39,861 nucleotides of DNA. Source: Chitinophagales bacterium (GTDB taxonomy: Bacteria > Bacteroidota > Bacteroidia > Chitinophagales > LD1). Where the stretch lies: contig JANWXI010000016.1 in assembly GCA_025057415.1 (NCBI GenBank), forward strand, positions 1 through 39,861. Direction: 5' to 3'. The notes under the pieces were generated by a model. The model ran no database searches. It had not been told where the DNA came from and saw only the letters and a list, made by a program, of their open reading frames with translations. Within the stretch, counting starts at the first letter, position 1. Each line of letters starts with the position of its first letter. Made by a program: the position numbers and the translations under genes. Below are positions 27,192 to 35,687 of the stretch, in pieces.

Positions 27192-28868
27192 TTAGAATTT
27201 TTCCAGCAGAATAGCATCGATAGATGCCTCGTTCTCCAGATTCATGCGCTTGCGTAGCCGATAACGGGTTTTGTATATAGTTTCTTCTGAAACACCCAGC
27301 ATGGCGGCCATTTCGCGGTTGCTCAGCTTCAGTTTAATCAGCGCAGCCAGCCGCATTTCAGCATTGGTTATATCTGGGTATAATTCTTTCAGGCGCACGA
27401 AAAATGTGCGGTGTACGGCTTCAAATTTTTTGCGAAACTCATTCCACTGTTCCTCGGTAAGTAGCTGCGAGTCAATCAGCTCTTTGATTTTCTCCAGCTT
27501 TTCGTCAGTGGCTTTTTCGGTGGTAGAGTTCAATTGCGAAATTTTCATTTTCAGTTCTTCCAGTAGCATGTTTTTCTCAATGATAGCACGGGTACTGCTT
27601 TCCAGTTGATTTTTCTGATGTTCTATTTCGCGTTCGGCTGCCTGAAGTTTTGTTTCGGCAAGAATTTTCTCGGTTTTAAGGAGGGCTTCGCTCTTTTCAA
27701 ACAATTCGCGGTCGCGCTTGCGGATGGCCAACTGCCTTTTGTATAATATAAAAGCAAATGCAACCGTGAGCAGGGTGATAATGAGGAGCGCTAATTTTTG
27801 ACGTGTATCTAGTTTTTTTTGCAGATTAAGATTTTCGATTTCCTGATTTTTTTTGTACGTTTCATAGCGGATATTCAAATCCTCAATCATTTTGATGTGC
27901 TCCTGGCCCAGCACAGAGTCGTTGAGGATTTCAGCTTTTTTATATGTTTCCAGCGAAGCTTTGTAGTTGCCCGTAACCTCATAAAGATAGCTGAGGTGAT
28001 TGAGCGCCACGTTTTGCATAGAAACGGAGTTGATAGCCGTAGAAAGTTTGAAAGCGTCTTGCGCATATTGCATGGCAGTAGTGTAATCTTTTTTATTAAT
28101 GTAAAATTTAGATATATAGATGAGAGTTTGGACTCGCATCCTGGGATCTAATTTTTCCAGCGCACGCCCGATTTCCGGCAGCATATTCTCTGCCTCCCGG
28201 TACATTCCTGCATTGATTAAGGATATAAAATAGTTGCCGCGTATTTTGGGTAGCATTACCGTATCTCCTCCCTCTAGGGCAAAAACGTAAGCTTTACTGA
28301 TGTACAACAACGCTGAATCGTGTTTTTTCAAGTCGTCATATAAAATACCCACATTCATGAGATAACGCCATATTTTGGATTCGATTGGGTGTTTATACAT
28401 TATCTCGAATCCTTTGTTGTAATACTCAAATGCTTTTTCGAATTGGTTCATGCTGCGGTATGTTACACCGGTGCTCATGAGCAACTCTGCGCGCATTACC
28501 GGGGAATCTATTCTGTCACAAATTTTGAGTGCTTTTAAAATACAATCAATGGCGTTTTCAAAGTCGCCAATAAAATAATATACACCGTATAAACTAGCCA
28601 ACGCACTTACATGTAATGAGTCATTCCCAAGCTTTTCGGCCACACTTACCATAGTGCGGCCTGCCAGGATTGCGTTTTCTGGGTGAGCATAATCCTGCAT
28701 CCTGATGATACTTTCACAAAAGTTATATTTCGTGATATTGTCGGGCATAGACGACAACACCCGCGCTAAGCTATCAGTGTTGCTCACGGCGCCGGCGGCT
28801 GCGGCGTGCATTCCCGTTACCAAACAAAGGATGGTTGCTGCGCTTGATAATGAGTATTTGCTAACCAT
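27192..28868 (-). CDS. TPR, membrane-spanning, LuxR-type HTH transcriptional regulator
   Basis: A 558-residue one-component regulator of a layout common in Bacteroidota. An N-terminal signal peptide or anchor covers about 1-26. TPR-like helical repeats run from about 35 to 330 (LYGVYYFIGDFENAIDCILK, then YLYEVTGNYKASLETYKKAE). One membrane segment lies at about 359-376 (LALLIITLLTVAFAFILY), and a long coiled coil at about 380-460. The C-terminal helix-turn-helix covers about 499-545 with LSNREMAAMLGVSEETIYKT. The topology puts the TPR sensor in the periplasm and the HTH in the cytoplasm. There is no kinase or receiver domain. The ligand and target are unknown. It is divergent from the M16-like gene and may bind sites in the adjoining intergenic regions. 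Confidence 0.88.
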   Translation of the reverse strand: MVSKYSLSSAATILCLVTGMHAAAAGAVSNTDSLARVLSSMPDNITKYNFCESIIRMQDYAHPENAILAGRTMVSVAEKLGNDSLHVSALASLYGVYYFIGDFENAIDCILKALKICDRIDSPVMRAELLMSTGVTYRSMNQFEKAFEYYNKGFEIMYKHPIESKIWRYLMNVGILYDDLKKHDSALLYISKAYVFALEGGDTVMLPKIRGNYFISLINAGMYREAENMLPEIGRALEKLDPRMRVQTLIYISKFYINKKDYTTAMQYAQDAFKLSTAINSVSMQNVALNHLSYLYEVTGNYKASLETYKKAEILNDSVLGQEHIKMIEDLNIRYETYKKNQEIENLNLQKKLDTRQKLALLIITLLTVAFAFILYKRQLAIRKRDRELFEKSEALLKTEKILAETKLQAAEREIEHQKNQLESSTRAIIEKNMLLEELKMKISQLNSTTEKATDEKLEKIKELIDSQLLTEEQWNEFRKKFEAVHRTFFVRLKELYPDITNAEMRLAALIKLKLSNREMAAMLGVSEETIYKTRYRLRKRMNLENEASIDAILLEKF

Positions 28869-29001
28869 ACCTCCAAATATTGCAATGATATTTAATATTC
28901 GCTAAAAACCATAGCACTACAAACTTGTGCAACTCATTTGTTACAACGAGTCATCCGGTATTTACAATGTACTCTGCAGTGGCTACTGTCTGAAATTATA
29001 G

Positions 29002-29009
29002 TACGTTTG
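29002..29009 (+). promoter_or_regulatory. Perfect -7 element just before the M16-like gene
   Basis: TACGTTTG matches the Bacteroidota TAnnTTTG -7 consensus exactly; a clear upstream TTG at 19-20 nt is lacking. The ATG is at 29018, so transcription would begin about 2-4 nt before it, predicting a nearly leaderless mRNA. Confidence 0.45.
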
Positions 29010-29017
29010 CACCCTGT

Positions 29018-30286
29018 ATGCCAAACCGCACGGTAGCTCCGCCTGTACAACCCATTACAGAACTTTCGTTACTTCCGGTTCATACCTTTACACTTGATAA
29101 CAAGGTACCGGTGTATGCTGTTAGCGCAGGTGAGCAGGATGTAGTCAAAATTGAATTGTTTTACCGGGCCGGCTTGTGGTATGAACCTGCCAAGCTCATC
29201 AGCCAGCTGACCAATCGCATGCTCCGCGAAGGCACAAGATCCCATACCGGTAAAGAACTGGCTGATAACTTAGAGTACTATGGCGTTAACCTCGATTATG
29301 CCTGCGGAGTTGAAACTGCAGGCGCGACTCTTTTTGGTCTCAGCAGGCACATCCCGGAGGTACTCCCCCTTCTTGCCGAAATCTTTACAGAGCCGGCGTT
29401 TCCGGATGAAGAGTTGGCAACTGTTACCCGCAATCAGAAGCAGCGCCTTCTGGTTAATCTCCAAAAAAACGACTTTGTGGCGGGCCGAGAGTTTCACCGG
29501 GCGCTCTTTGGTCATCAGCATCCCTACGGCAAATCGGCAGACCCGGAAGATTATGACAGTGTATGCAGGGATGATTTAAATCGTTTTTTTCAAACGCATT
29601 ACCATACGGGAAATCTGCAAATCATACTGGCCGGTAAACTCGATGATTCAATCTATTCAGCCGTAAACCGTTATTTTGGTCAACTACCGGTTGCCCGGCC
29701 CCCGATACCTGCCGAACACACCGTATCGCCCAGCCAGCAACAGTACATCCACCTCTCCAGGCATGATTCCGTTCAGTCAAGCATTGCGATGGGCCACCTC
29801 AGCATCTCCAAAACGCATCCCGATTTTCTGGAATTAAGTGTAGTGAATACCCTGCTGGGGGGTTATTTCGGTTCCCGGTTAATGAAGAACATCCGCGAGG
29901 AGAAAGGTTATACCTACGGAATTTTTTCTTCTCTGGTTTCATATCCGCGCGCCGGTTATTGGGAAATAACTGCCGATGTAGGCAAAGAAGTATGCCATGC
30001 TGCGATAGAAGAAATACAAAATGAAATTCACCTGTTACAAAACGAGCCGGTACCTGAAGATGAGTTACAGACCGTACAAAACTATCTGAGCGGGCGAATA
30101 CTCCGCAGTGTGGACGGACCGTTTAAGTATGCCGAAACATTAAAAAATTTAATTATTTACAATCTGAATACTGATTATATTCATCAGACATTGCACGCGG
30201 TACGTTCCATTACTCCGGCGCGTATCATGCAGTTATCTAACCAGTACCTTAATCCGGAGAAGATGTATCGGGTTATTGTCGGCTAA
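29018..30286 (+). CDS. Catalytically inactive M16 (insulinase-like) peptidase homologue
   Basis: A 422-residue protein with the two-lobed M16 fold and no signal peptide. The usual zinc site HxxEH is replaced: in the aligned position before MLREGT, residues 63-67 read QLTNR, so no metal ligand remains. The second-lobe substrate-binding motif is kept in GSRLMKNIREEKGYTYGIFS (about 287-306). That pattern is typical of the non-catalytic partner subunit in M16B heterodimers, whose active partner is usually encoded next door. Here the neighbours are a regulator gene and a surface-protein gene, and no active subunit occurs in the window. It may pair with a subunit encoded elsewhere or have another role. 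The -7 element at 29002-29009 suggests a nearly leaderless transcript. Confidence 0.87.
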   Translation: MPNRTVAPPVQPITELSLLPVHTFTLDNKVPVYAVSAGEQDVVKIELFYRAGLWYEPAKLISQLTNRMLREGTRSHTGKELADNLEYYGVNLDYACGVETAGATLFGLSRHIPEVLPLLAEIFTEPAFPDEELATVTRNQKQRLLVNLQKNDFVAGREFHRALFGHQHPYGKSADPEDYDSVCRDDLNRFFQTHYHTGNLQIILAGKLDDSIYSAVNRYFGQLPVARPPIPAEHTVSPSQQQYIHLSRHDSVQSSIAMGHLSISKTHPDFLELSVVNTLLGGYFGSRLMKNIREEKGYTYGIFSSLVSYPRAGYWEITADVGKEVCHAAIEEIQNEIHLLQNEPVPEDELQTVQNYLSGRILRSVDGPFKYAETLKNLIIYNLNTDYIHQTLHAVRSITPARIMQLSNQYLNPEKMYRVIVG

Positions 30287-30389
30287 CGAGCGATTTTTGC
30301 CGTATATCTGCCGATAACCTGTTAAGGAATGTGATATGAGGCAACCACACGGTTTATTACACAATCTTTATTGTATCATTGCAGATTGT

Positions 30390-32183
30390 ATGGTACGGGC
30401 GTTGTTAAAGCTCCTGTTTGTTCTGTCGGTTTTATTGCCCCGGCAGGTGTTTAGTCAGTTCATTTTGCCGCCCGACCTGCAGTGTGTACGCAAAGATGCT
30501 TCCAATAACAACGTAACACTGGAATGGACAAACATCCCTAATACATGCGGCCCGTTTGTTAGCTACACCATCTATTACGCTACATCACCCAACGGCCCCT
30601 ATAACCAATTGGTACAAATAACAAATCCCACACAAACCAACTACGTACACACAGGTGGCGCTGCGTTAGGTCAAACACTTTACTATTACATAGTACCCGA
30701 TTTCAATTGTCCGGGCTTTACGCCTCTACATTCCGATACGGTGAGCACAGACCCGCCATCGCCTCCGCAAATAGTAAACGTAACAGTTCAAAACGGTCAA
30801 TCCATCATCAACTGGATACCCAGTACTTCCCCGCAAACGCACGGTTACGTCATTTATTATTATCTGCCATCCAATCAAACGGCAATCGCTATTGATACCG
30901 TGTATGGTCAGTTTGTCAATACCTATACCGATGCGGTGGGCGATCCTACCACTGAACCGTTGGAATACACCATAGCCGCATTTGACAGTTGCTGGACGTT
31001 CAGCTCGTTTGTAACTAAATATCACAACACAATTCACGTATCTGCAGCTTCCGTCATCTGCCGCAACGAAATCAGTGTGTCGTGGAACAGCTACATACAT
31101 TGGCCGCAGGGTGTAAAAGAATATCAGATATGGAGCAGCGTAAACGGGGGCGCTTTTCAGCAGGTGGGCACAGCCGATACCAGCAACCTCACGTATAGTT
31201 ACACAGGTGGCTTCAACGATGGCGATACGGTTTGTGTTTTTGTGCGTGCTGTAAGCGCTGCCGATACGAATGTAACTTCGGTGAGTAACATCGCCTGCCT
31301 GGTGGCAACTGTGGTGAAAACACCGGCGTACAATTTTATCCTGAATGCTACGGTAAATAACAACCAGCAAATAGAATTTACCTGGATGATTGACTCAACC
31401 GCTGCCCTTATTTATCAGCGGCTCGAACGCAGCGTGAATAACATTACATACTCAACTATTGAGCAATATGCAGCCGTGCCGCCGGTATATCAGTTTAATA
31501 CTTACACCGATCAGTCAGGCGCCGTTCTGCCGCAAAAAAATCCTTACTACTATCAGGTTACCTTATTTGACAGTTGCCAGAACCTTTACACATCTCCTTA
31601 TGTGAAAACCATCTGTCTTAAAGGCGAGTTGTATGATTACTATCTGGCGGTGATGCAATGGAACGATTTTGAACTTCAGCACAGCACCTTGTTGCAGCAA
31701 CGACTCTATCGCAACACCGGCGGCGGGTATCAGTTGGTGCAAATCATGCCGCCGGGCGTAAACGAATATGCCGATACGCTAAAACAATTTTTACATGATC
31801 CGGACGGAGTTTTCTGTTATCGTCTGGAACAGGAGTACGACCTTCAGCTACCGAACGGCTACCGCGATACCCTAAGCAGTTGGAGCAATGAACTGTGTAT
31901 TGTGCACAGGCCCATCATTTACATTCCGAATGCATTTGCCCCTTACGGGAAAAATAACATATTCAAACCTACTATCATATATGGCAATCCCAAGGGATAT
32001 GAAATGCGTATTTACAATCGCTGGGGCGGTTTAGTGTTTATCAGCAACGACCCGAACACAGGTTGGGACGGCACCGACCACGGCAAGCCGGCCGACATGG
32101 GCGGTTATGCTTATCTGATACAATTTACCGCTGAAGACGGTGTGAAGGTAGAGCGCAAAGGAATGGTGTTGCTGGTGAAGTAG
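30390..32183 (+). CDS. Exported fibronectin-type-III-like protein with gliding-type (type B) C-terminal domain
   Basis: I choose the ATG at 30390, giving 597 residues that open MVRALLKLLFVLSVLLPRQV, a good signal peptide ending FSQ. An ATG at 30336 would add 18 residues ahead of it. Several tandem beta-sandwich domains follow, resembling fibronectin type III: VTLEWTNIPNTCGPFVSYTI, IINWIPSTSPQTHGYVIYY and ISVSWNSYIHWPQGVKEYQI. The last 90 residues are the CHU_C / T9SS type B sorting domain with IYIPNAFAPYGKNNIFKP, MRIYNRWGGLVF and GWDGTDHGKPADMGGYAYLI. Expected location is the cell surface, as an adhesin or structural protein. It is convergent with the fasciclin gene, with a terminator hairpin between them. 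Confidence 0.92.
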   Translation: MVRALLKLLFVLSVLLPRQVFSQFILPPDLQCVRKDASNNNVTLEWTNIPNTCGPFVSYTIYYATSPNGPYNQLVQITNPTQTNYVHTGGAALGQTLYYYIVPDFNCPGFTPLHSDTVSTDPPSPPQIVNVTVQNGQSIINWIPSTSPQTHGYVIYYYLPSNQTAIAIDTVYGQFVNTYTDAVGDPTTEPLEYTIAAFDSCWTFSSFVTKYHNTIHVSAASVICRNEISVSWNSYIHWPQGVKEYQIWSSVNGGAFQQVGTADTSNLTYSYTGGFNDGDTVCVFVRAVSAADTNVTSVSNIACLVATVVKTPAYNFILNATVNNNQQIEFTWMIDSTAALIYQRLERSVNNITYSTIEQYAAVPPVYQFNTYTDQSGAVLPQKNPYYYQVTLFDSCQNLYTSPYVKTICLKGELYDYYLAVMQWNDFELQHSTLLQQRLYRNTGGGYQLVQIMPPGVNEYADTLKQFLHDPDGVFCYRLEQEYDLQLPNGYRDTLSSWSNELCIVHRPIIYIPNAFAPYGKNNIFKPTIIYGNPKGYEMRIYNRWGGLVFISNDPNTGWDGTDHGKPADMGGYAYLIQFTAEDGVKVERKGMVLLVK

Positions 32184-32323
32184 TTTGTGGATTTTACAAC
32201 AATTATAGGGGTAAATGGATGTTCTCTGCTATCGTGAATAATTACTGGCAGAAGTATAAAACAGTTGGCAACACATCAAAAAAAAGTTTAAAATACAAAA
32301 CTGTGCTGCACAAAAACACAAAA

Positions 32324-32344
32324 GGGCGGTCAAGTTGACCGCCC
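32324..32344. terminator. Bidirectional terminator hairpin between convergent genes
   Basis: GGGCGGTCAA (32324-32333) pairs with TTGACCGCCC (32335-32344). On the minus strand TTTT and a further T-run follow, closing the fasciclin gene 22 nt after its stop. On the plus strand a T5 run follows a few bases later, so it may also stop transcripts of the surface-protein gene. Confidence 0.75.
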
Positions 32345-32365
32345 CCAGTTTTTACCAAAACCCCA

Positions 32366-32884
32366 CTATGGTAATATCACCTTGTCTATAACATGTATAA
32401 CGCCGTTGCTGCCTTCAATATCAGTGGTAGTAATGTTAGCTACACGGGAATTCTTGTCTGTAATCTTAGCACCACCTGTAAGATTTACCGTAAAGGTAGA
32501 TCCTTGCAAGGTAGTAACCTGCTGCCCGTTGGTGAGAGATGAGGAAAGAACCTTGCCGGACACAACATGGTATTTAAGTACGGCCTCAAGAGTAGCAGCA
32601 GGAATATCATTCAAAGATGATACACCAAGTTCACTCAGCAGAGATGTAAAAGCAGCGTTGGTAGGTGCAAATACCGTAAACGGACCGTCACCACTGAGTA
32701 CATTGGCGTAATTTGTACTTAAATCAGAGCGCGTGAGGGCTTGCACCAGTGTGCTGAATTCTGGCTTTTCTTTGGCGATATCAACAATATTCTTCTTAGG
32801 TTCTTCATCTTTTTTGCAAGAACCGAGTGCAATGGCGAATACAGCGAAAATCACCAGCAGTTTCAATAAGTTAGATTTTGTCAT
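32366..32884 (-). CDS. Fasciclin (FAS1) domain lipoprotein
   Basis: A 172-residue exported lipoprotein. The signal peptide ends in the lipobox ALGSC, with Cys23 as the acylation site, followed by KKDEEPKK, a typical outer-membrane lipoprotein tether. One FAS1 domain covers about 34-172 with both conserved family segments: GPFTVFAPTNAAFTSLL (H1) and GVIHVIDKVILP (H2). FAS1 domains act in adhesion and protein-protein contact; no ligand is predictable. Single-FAS1 lipoproteins are common in Bacteroidota. It is a single-gene unit: a terminator follows, and 274 nt separate it from the divergent Rieske gene. Confidence 0.94.
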   Translation of the reverse strand: MTKSNLLKLLVIFAVFAIALGSCKKDEEPKKNIVDIAKEKPEFSTLVQALTRSDLSTNYANVLSGDGPFTVFAPTNAAFTSLLSELGVSSLNDIPAATLEAVLKYHVVSGKVLSSSLTNGQQVTTLQGSTFTVNLTGGAKITDKNSRVANITTTDIEGSNGVIHVIDKVILP

Positions 32885-33107
32885 AGCGTTTTATTTTTAT
32901 CTAAAACAATTATGTGAGCAATTTGTTTAATATGCAGAATGTGTTCCTCCATTATGTTAACAGCGTGCGCATATAGCTGCATATCATAATTTGTTACAAC
33001 TTAGTGATATGTTTAACCATGGCTACCTAAACGCTGACTTCCGAAGAAATACTTTTAATACCTTGGTATTCCATAAATAATTTCGTTTAAGATTTAGTTG
33101 CAAAATA

Positions 33108-33136
33108 TTGGCAAACTCTTAAACATTTTAACTTTA
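33108..33136 (+). promoter_or_regulatory. Putative promoter of the Rieske-CrtU operon
   Basis: TTG (33108-33110), an 18-nt spacer and TAACTTTA (33129-33136) resemble the Bacteroidota consensus with one mismatch in the -7 box. The ATG at 33159 would leave a leader of about 16 nt. The rest of the 274-nt divergent intergenic region shows nothing further. Confidence 0.42.
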
Positions 33137-33158
33137 TTGCTGTTTATTAACCGTATCA

Positions 33159-34211
33159 ATGAGCACCATAGCTAGTCAATGGTATCTCGTTTGCTTTGAA
33201 GACGAGCTGAAGCCCGGTCAACTCCTGAAACGGAAAATCTGCGGAGAAGAAGTGGTGGCGTATCGCACTGCCTCTGGGCAGGTGGCTGTGTTGGAGGACC
33301 GGTGCTGCCACCGAAACGTACACCTTTCGCTTGGGTATGTGCAAGGTGAGCGTATCAAGTGCGGGTATCATGGGTGGGAGTTTGGCGCAAGCGGACGATG
33401 CGAGCACATCCCTTCGCTGCCGCCCGATGAAAAAATACCGCGAGCAGCTTGTATTAAAAGTTATGAAGTTCAGGTGAAGCACAGGGCCGTGTGGGCATAT
33501 TTTGGCGATGAGCCATTAAAGACCTCCGCGCAAATTCCGCCTTTCAGTGAACTGGACGAATGGCCTATGGTTTACAACTACCACACGCTGAAAGCCAACA
33601 TCCGCCTGGTGGCAGAGAGTTTGTTTGACTCACACCACATTAACCACGTGCATCGCCACAGCATCAAAACCCTCATGGGTAGTTTACGCTACGAAAAACC
33701 CGACTATCATCTGCAAGTTACCGACAAGGCGCTGCAGGGCTGGTATTACCGTGTAAACGATGGCAGCTTTTTTGAAAAACTTTACTTTGGTTTTCAAGAC
33801 AAGGTAGAAACACATTTCGGGTTCTGGTTTCCGCACAGCAGCAAACTCGACATTCACTTTCCGGCACACTTTACCATGCCGGAGCGCCGCTTAGTAATCT
33901 ATGAGCATTTTTACGAGATAGATGCGGAAAATGTGATGATGATACAAATTACTACCTGGAAAAATATATTTCGTTTTAATCCGTGGTTTGCCAAGTGGTT
34001 TATGTTGCGCAAAAGTATGCGCATCGTAGAAGAAGACATCGCATTTCTGGAAAGCAATAAACACTGGCACGACCGCCGCGATGTGCGCGACATGCTCATA
34101 CAAGCCGATGAACTCACCTTTGCGTTTACACGCCTTTGGAACCAAAACCTGAAGCGCCATGCTCCGGACTCTCATCCGCCACAAACTGCAATCATATCGC
34201 ATACCACTTAG
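33159..34211 (+). CDS. Rieske [2Fe-2S] non-haem iron oxygenase, carotenoid locus
   Basis: A 350-residue single-chain oxygenase of the Rieske type. The Rieske cluster ligands are Cys49-x-His51 and Cys68-x2-His71 (CCH, then CGYHGWEF). The mononuclear iron site is D157-x2-H160-x4-H165 in SLFDSHHINHVHRHS. Both metal centres look complete, so the enzyme should hydroxylate or oxidise a C-H bond with O2 and an external electron donor. Its 3' end overlaps the CrtU-like gene by 53 nt, and the carotenoid operon lies beyond, so a carotenoid substrate (ring or methyl group) is likely but not proven. Its overall layout resembles the PaO/Rieske monooxygenases. An aromatic-ring degradation role is the main alternative. 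Confidence 0.88.
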   Translation: MSTIASQWYLVCFEDELKPGQLLKRKICGEEVVAYRTASGQVAVLEDRCCHRNVHLSLGYVQGERIKCGYHGWEFGASGRCEHIPSLPPDEKIPRAACIKSYEVQVKHRAVWAYFGDEPLKTSAQIPPFSELDEWPMVYNYHTLKANIRLVAESLFDSHHINHVHRHSIKTLMGSLRYEKPDYHLQVTDKALQGWYYRVNDGSFFEKLYFGFQDKVETHFGFWFPHSSKLDIHFPAHFTMPERRLVIYEHFYEIDAENVMMIQITTWKNIFRFNPWFAKWFMLRKSMRIVEEDIAFLESNKHWHDRRDVRDMLIQADELTFAFTRLWNQNLKRHAPDSHPPQTAIISHTT

Positions 34212-35655
34212 CCAACCCGATAACACACTACCCGAAAAACTTTCGCAGCCCCGCTCGGTGGCGGTAATTGGCGGAGGCATAGCCGGCATGAGTGCGGCAG
34301 CCAACTTAGCAGAGAGGGGCTTTGAAGTTCACCTGTACGAGAAGGAGCGCTACCTGGGCGGCAAAATCGGCAGTTGGGAGTTTCAATCACACGGGCAAAC
34401 CCTGCGCACCGAACACGGCTTTCACGGATTTTTCAGACAGTATTACAACCTGCGCGAATTTCTGCACAAAATTGGCGCTGACAGGCACCTTATACCGATA
34501 GACGACTACACGATTCTGTACGATAAAAATAAGAAGCAAGGGTTTCGCAATTTAGCCAAAACACCGCTCCTCAATATTCTTTCACTGCGTCGCTACGGCA
34601 TGCTCGATTGGAAAACCTTCGTGCATCCGCGCAGCTTGCCCTTTGTGCATCTGCTCGCTTATCATCCGCAGCGCACTTTTCAAAAGTTTGACGGGGAGAG
34701 TTTTGCCTCCTTTGCCGCGCGTACCGGTATGAACCGATACATGCGTTTGGTGTTCAATTCGTTTGCCCGCGCCTTTTTTGCTGAACCCGAGGATATGAGC
34801 ATGGCAGAGCTTATCAAGAGTTTTCATTTTTATTTTCTGAGCAATGAAGACGGTTTAATTTATGACGTACTGGACAGCGACTTTCAGTACAGTTTTATAT
34901 CTTATGTAGAAAAATTTTTATATAAGTACAACGCTGTAGTTTACTACGCCACACCTGTTGAAACCATCGCAACAGCATCTGACCACGTAATTGTGAATGG
35001 CAGGCGCTATGATTATGCGGTGCTTTGCACCGATGTAAAACACACAAAACGGTTAGTAGAAAACTCGCCCGAATTGAAACGTCACCCGCTTTTATACCGG
35101 CAACTCAGCGCGTTAAAACACTCGGGGCGCTATGCTGTGCTGCGCTTGTGGACCGACCGGTTTGAGGCAGACAAATCGCTGCCGTTTTTCGTTTTTACGG
35201 ACCGCCTGAAGTGTTTAGACAGCGTGACACTTTACCACAAAATGGAACGTGAGTCAGAAGCGTGGAGCCGTGAAAACCAAGGGGGTATTTTTGAATTACA
35301 TTCCTATGCACTGCCGCACGATCTGACCGATGATAGCGAAATACAAGCGTGCCTGCTGCGTGAGTTGTATCATTACTTTCCCGAGTTGGAAGGTATGAAA
35401 ATCCTGCATACGTATTTTCAGCATCGGGATGATTTTCCGGGATTTCACGTAAATCAATACGCCGGTCGCCCCACTGTGAAAACCGAAGCGCCCCGCTTGT
35501 TTTTAGCCGGTGATTGGGTGAAAATGGATAACTGCACCATGTTGATGGAAGCCGCCTATACTTCAGGCGCTCTTGCTGCCAACTACATTATGACGGACGA
35601 AGGACTACGCGAAAATGCGCTGTGGAGTGTTCCCCTCAAAGGGATTTTTGCATAG
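34159..35655 (+). CDS. crtU: CrtU-like FAD-dependent carotenoid desaturase/methyltransferase (putative aromatic-ring forming)
   Basis: A 498-residue protein of the phytoene-desaturase-like FAD superfamily. The dinucleotide fold VAVIGGGIAG lies at about 34-43, with E61 as the ribose contact. HGFHGFFRQYYNLR (86-99) and FARAFFAEPEDMSMAELIKS with the following YFLSNEDGLIYDV closely match what I remember of CrtU (isorenieratene synthase) proteins. Those enzymes convert beta-ionone rings to aromatic phi or chi rings by desaturation and methyl migration. The C-terminal FAD site reads LFLAGDWVKMDN, then MEAAYTSG. The ATG at 34159 is the only sensible start and overlaps the Rieske gene by 53 nt. Which ring is formed cannot be read; a relative with another activity is possible. 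Confidence 0.8.
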   Translation: MLRTLIRHKLQSYRIPLSQPDNTLPEKLSQPRSVAVIGGGIAGMSAAANLAERGFEVHLYEKERYLGGKIGSWEFQSHGQTLRTEHGFHGFFRQYYNLREFLHKIGADRHLIPIDDYTILYDKNKKQGFRNLAKTPLLNILSLRRYGMLDWKTFVHPRSLPFVHLLAYHPQRTFQKFDGESFASFAARTGMNRYMRLVFNSFARAFFAEPEDMSMAELIKSFHFYFLSNEDGLIYDVLDSDFQYSFISYVEKFLYKYNAVVYYATPVETIATASDHVIVNGRRYDYAVLCTDVKHTKRLVENSPELKRHPLLYRQLSALKHSGRYAVLRLWTDRFEADKSLPFFVFTDRLKCLDSVTLYHKMERESEAWSRENQGGIFELHSYALPHDLTDDSEIQACLLRELYHYFPELEGMKILHTYFQHRDDFPGFHVNQYAGRPTVKTEAPRLFLAGDWVKMDNCTMLMEAAYTSGALAANYIMTDEGLRENALWSVPLKGIFA

Positions 35656-35687
35656 CTTGTAATACGCGTATCGTAAAGTTAGTTATG

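Noticed and set aside
26852-27217. 121-codon minus-strand frame beyond the regulator gene
   Set aside because: It overlaps the end of the regulator gene, shows no recognisable domain and has biased Cys/Pro/Ser content typical of non-coding frames; it could include decayed coding sequence.
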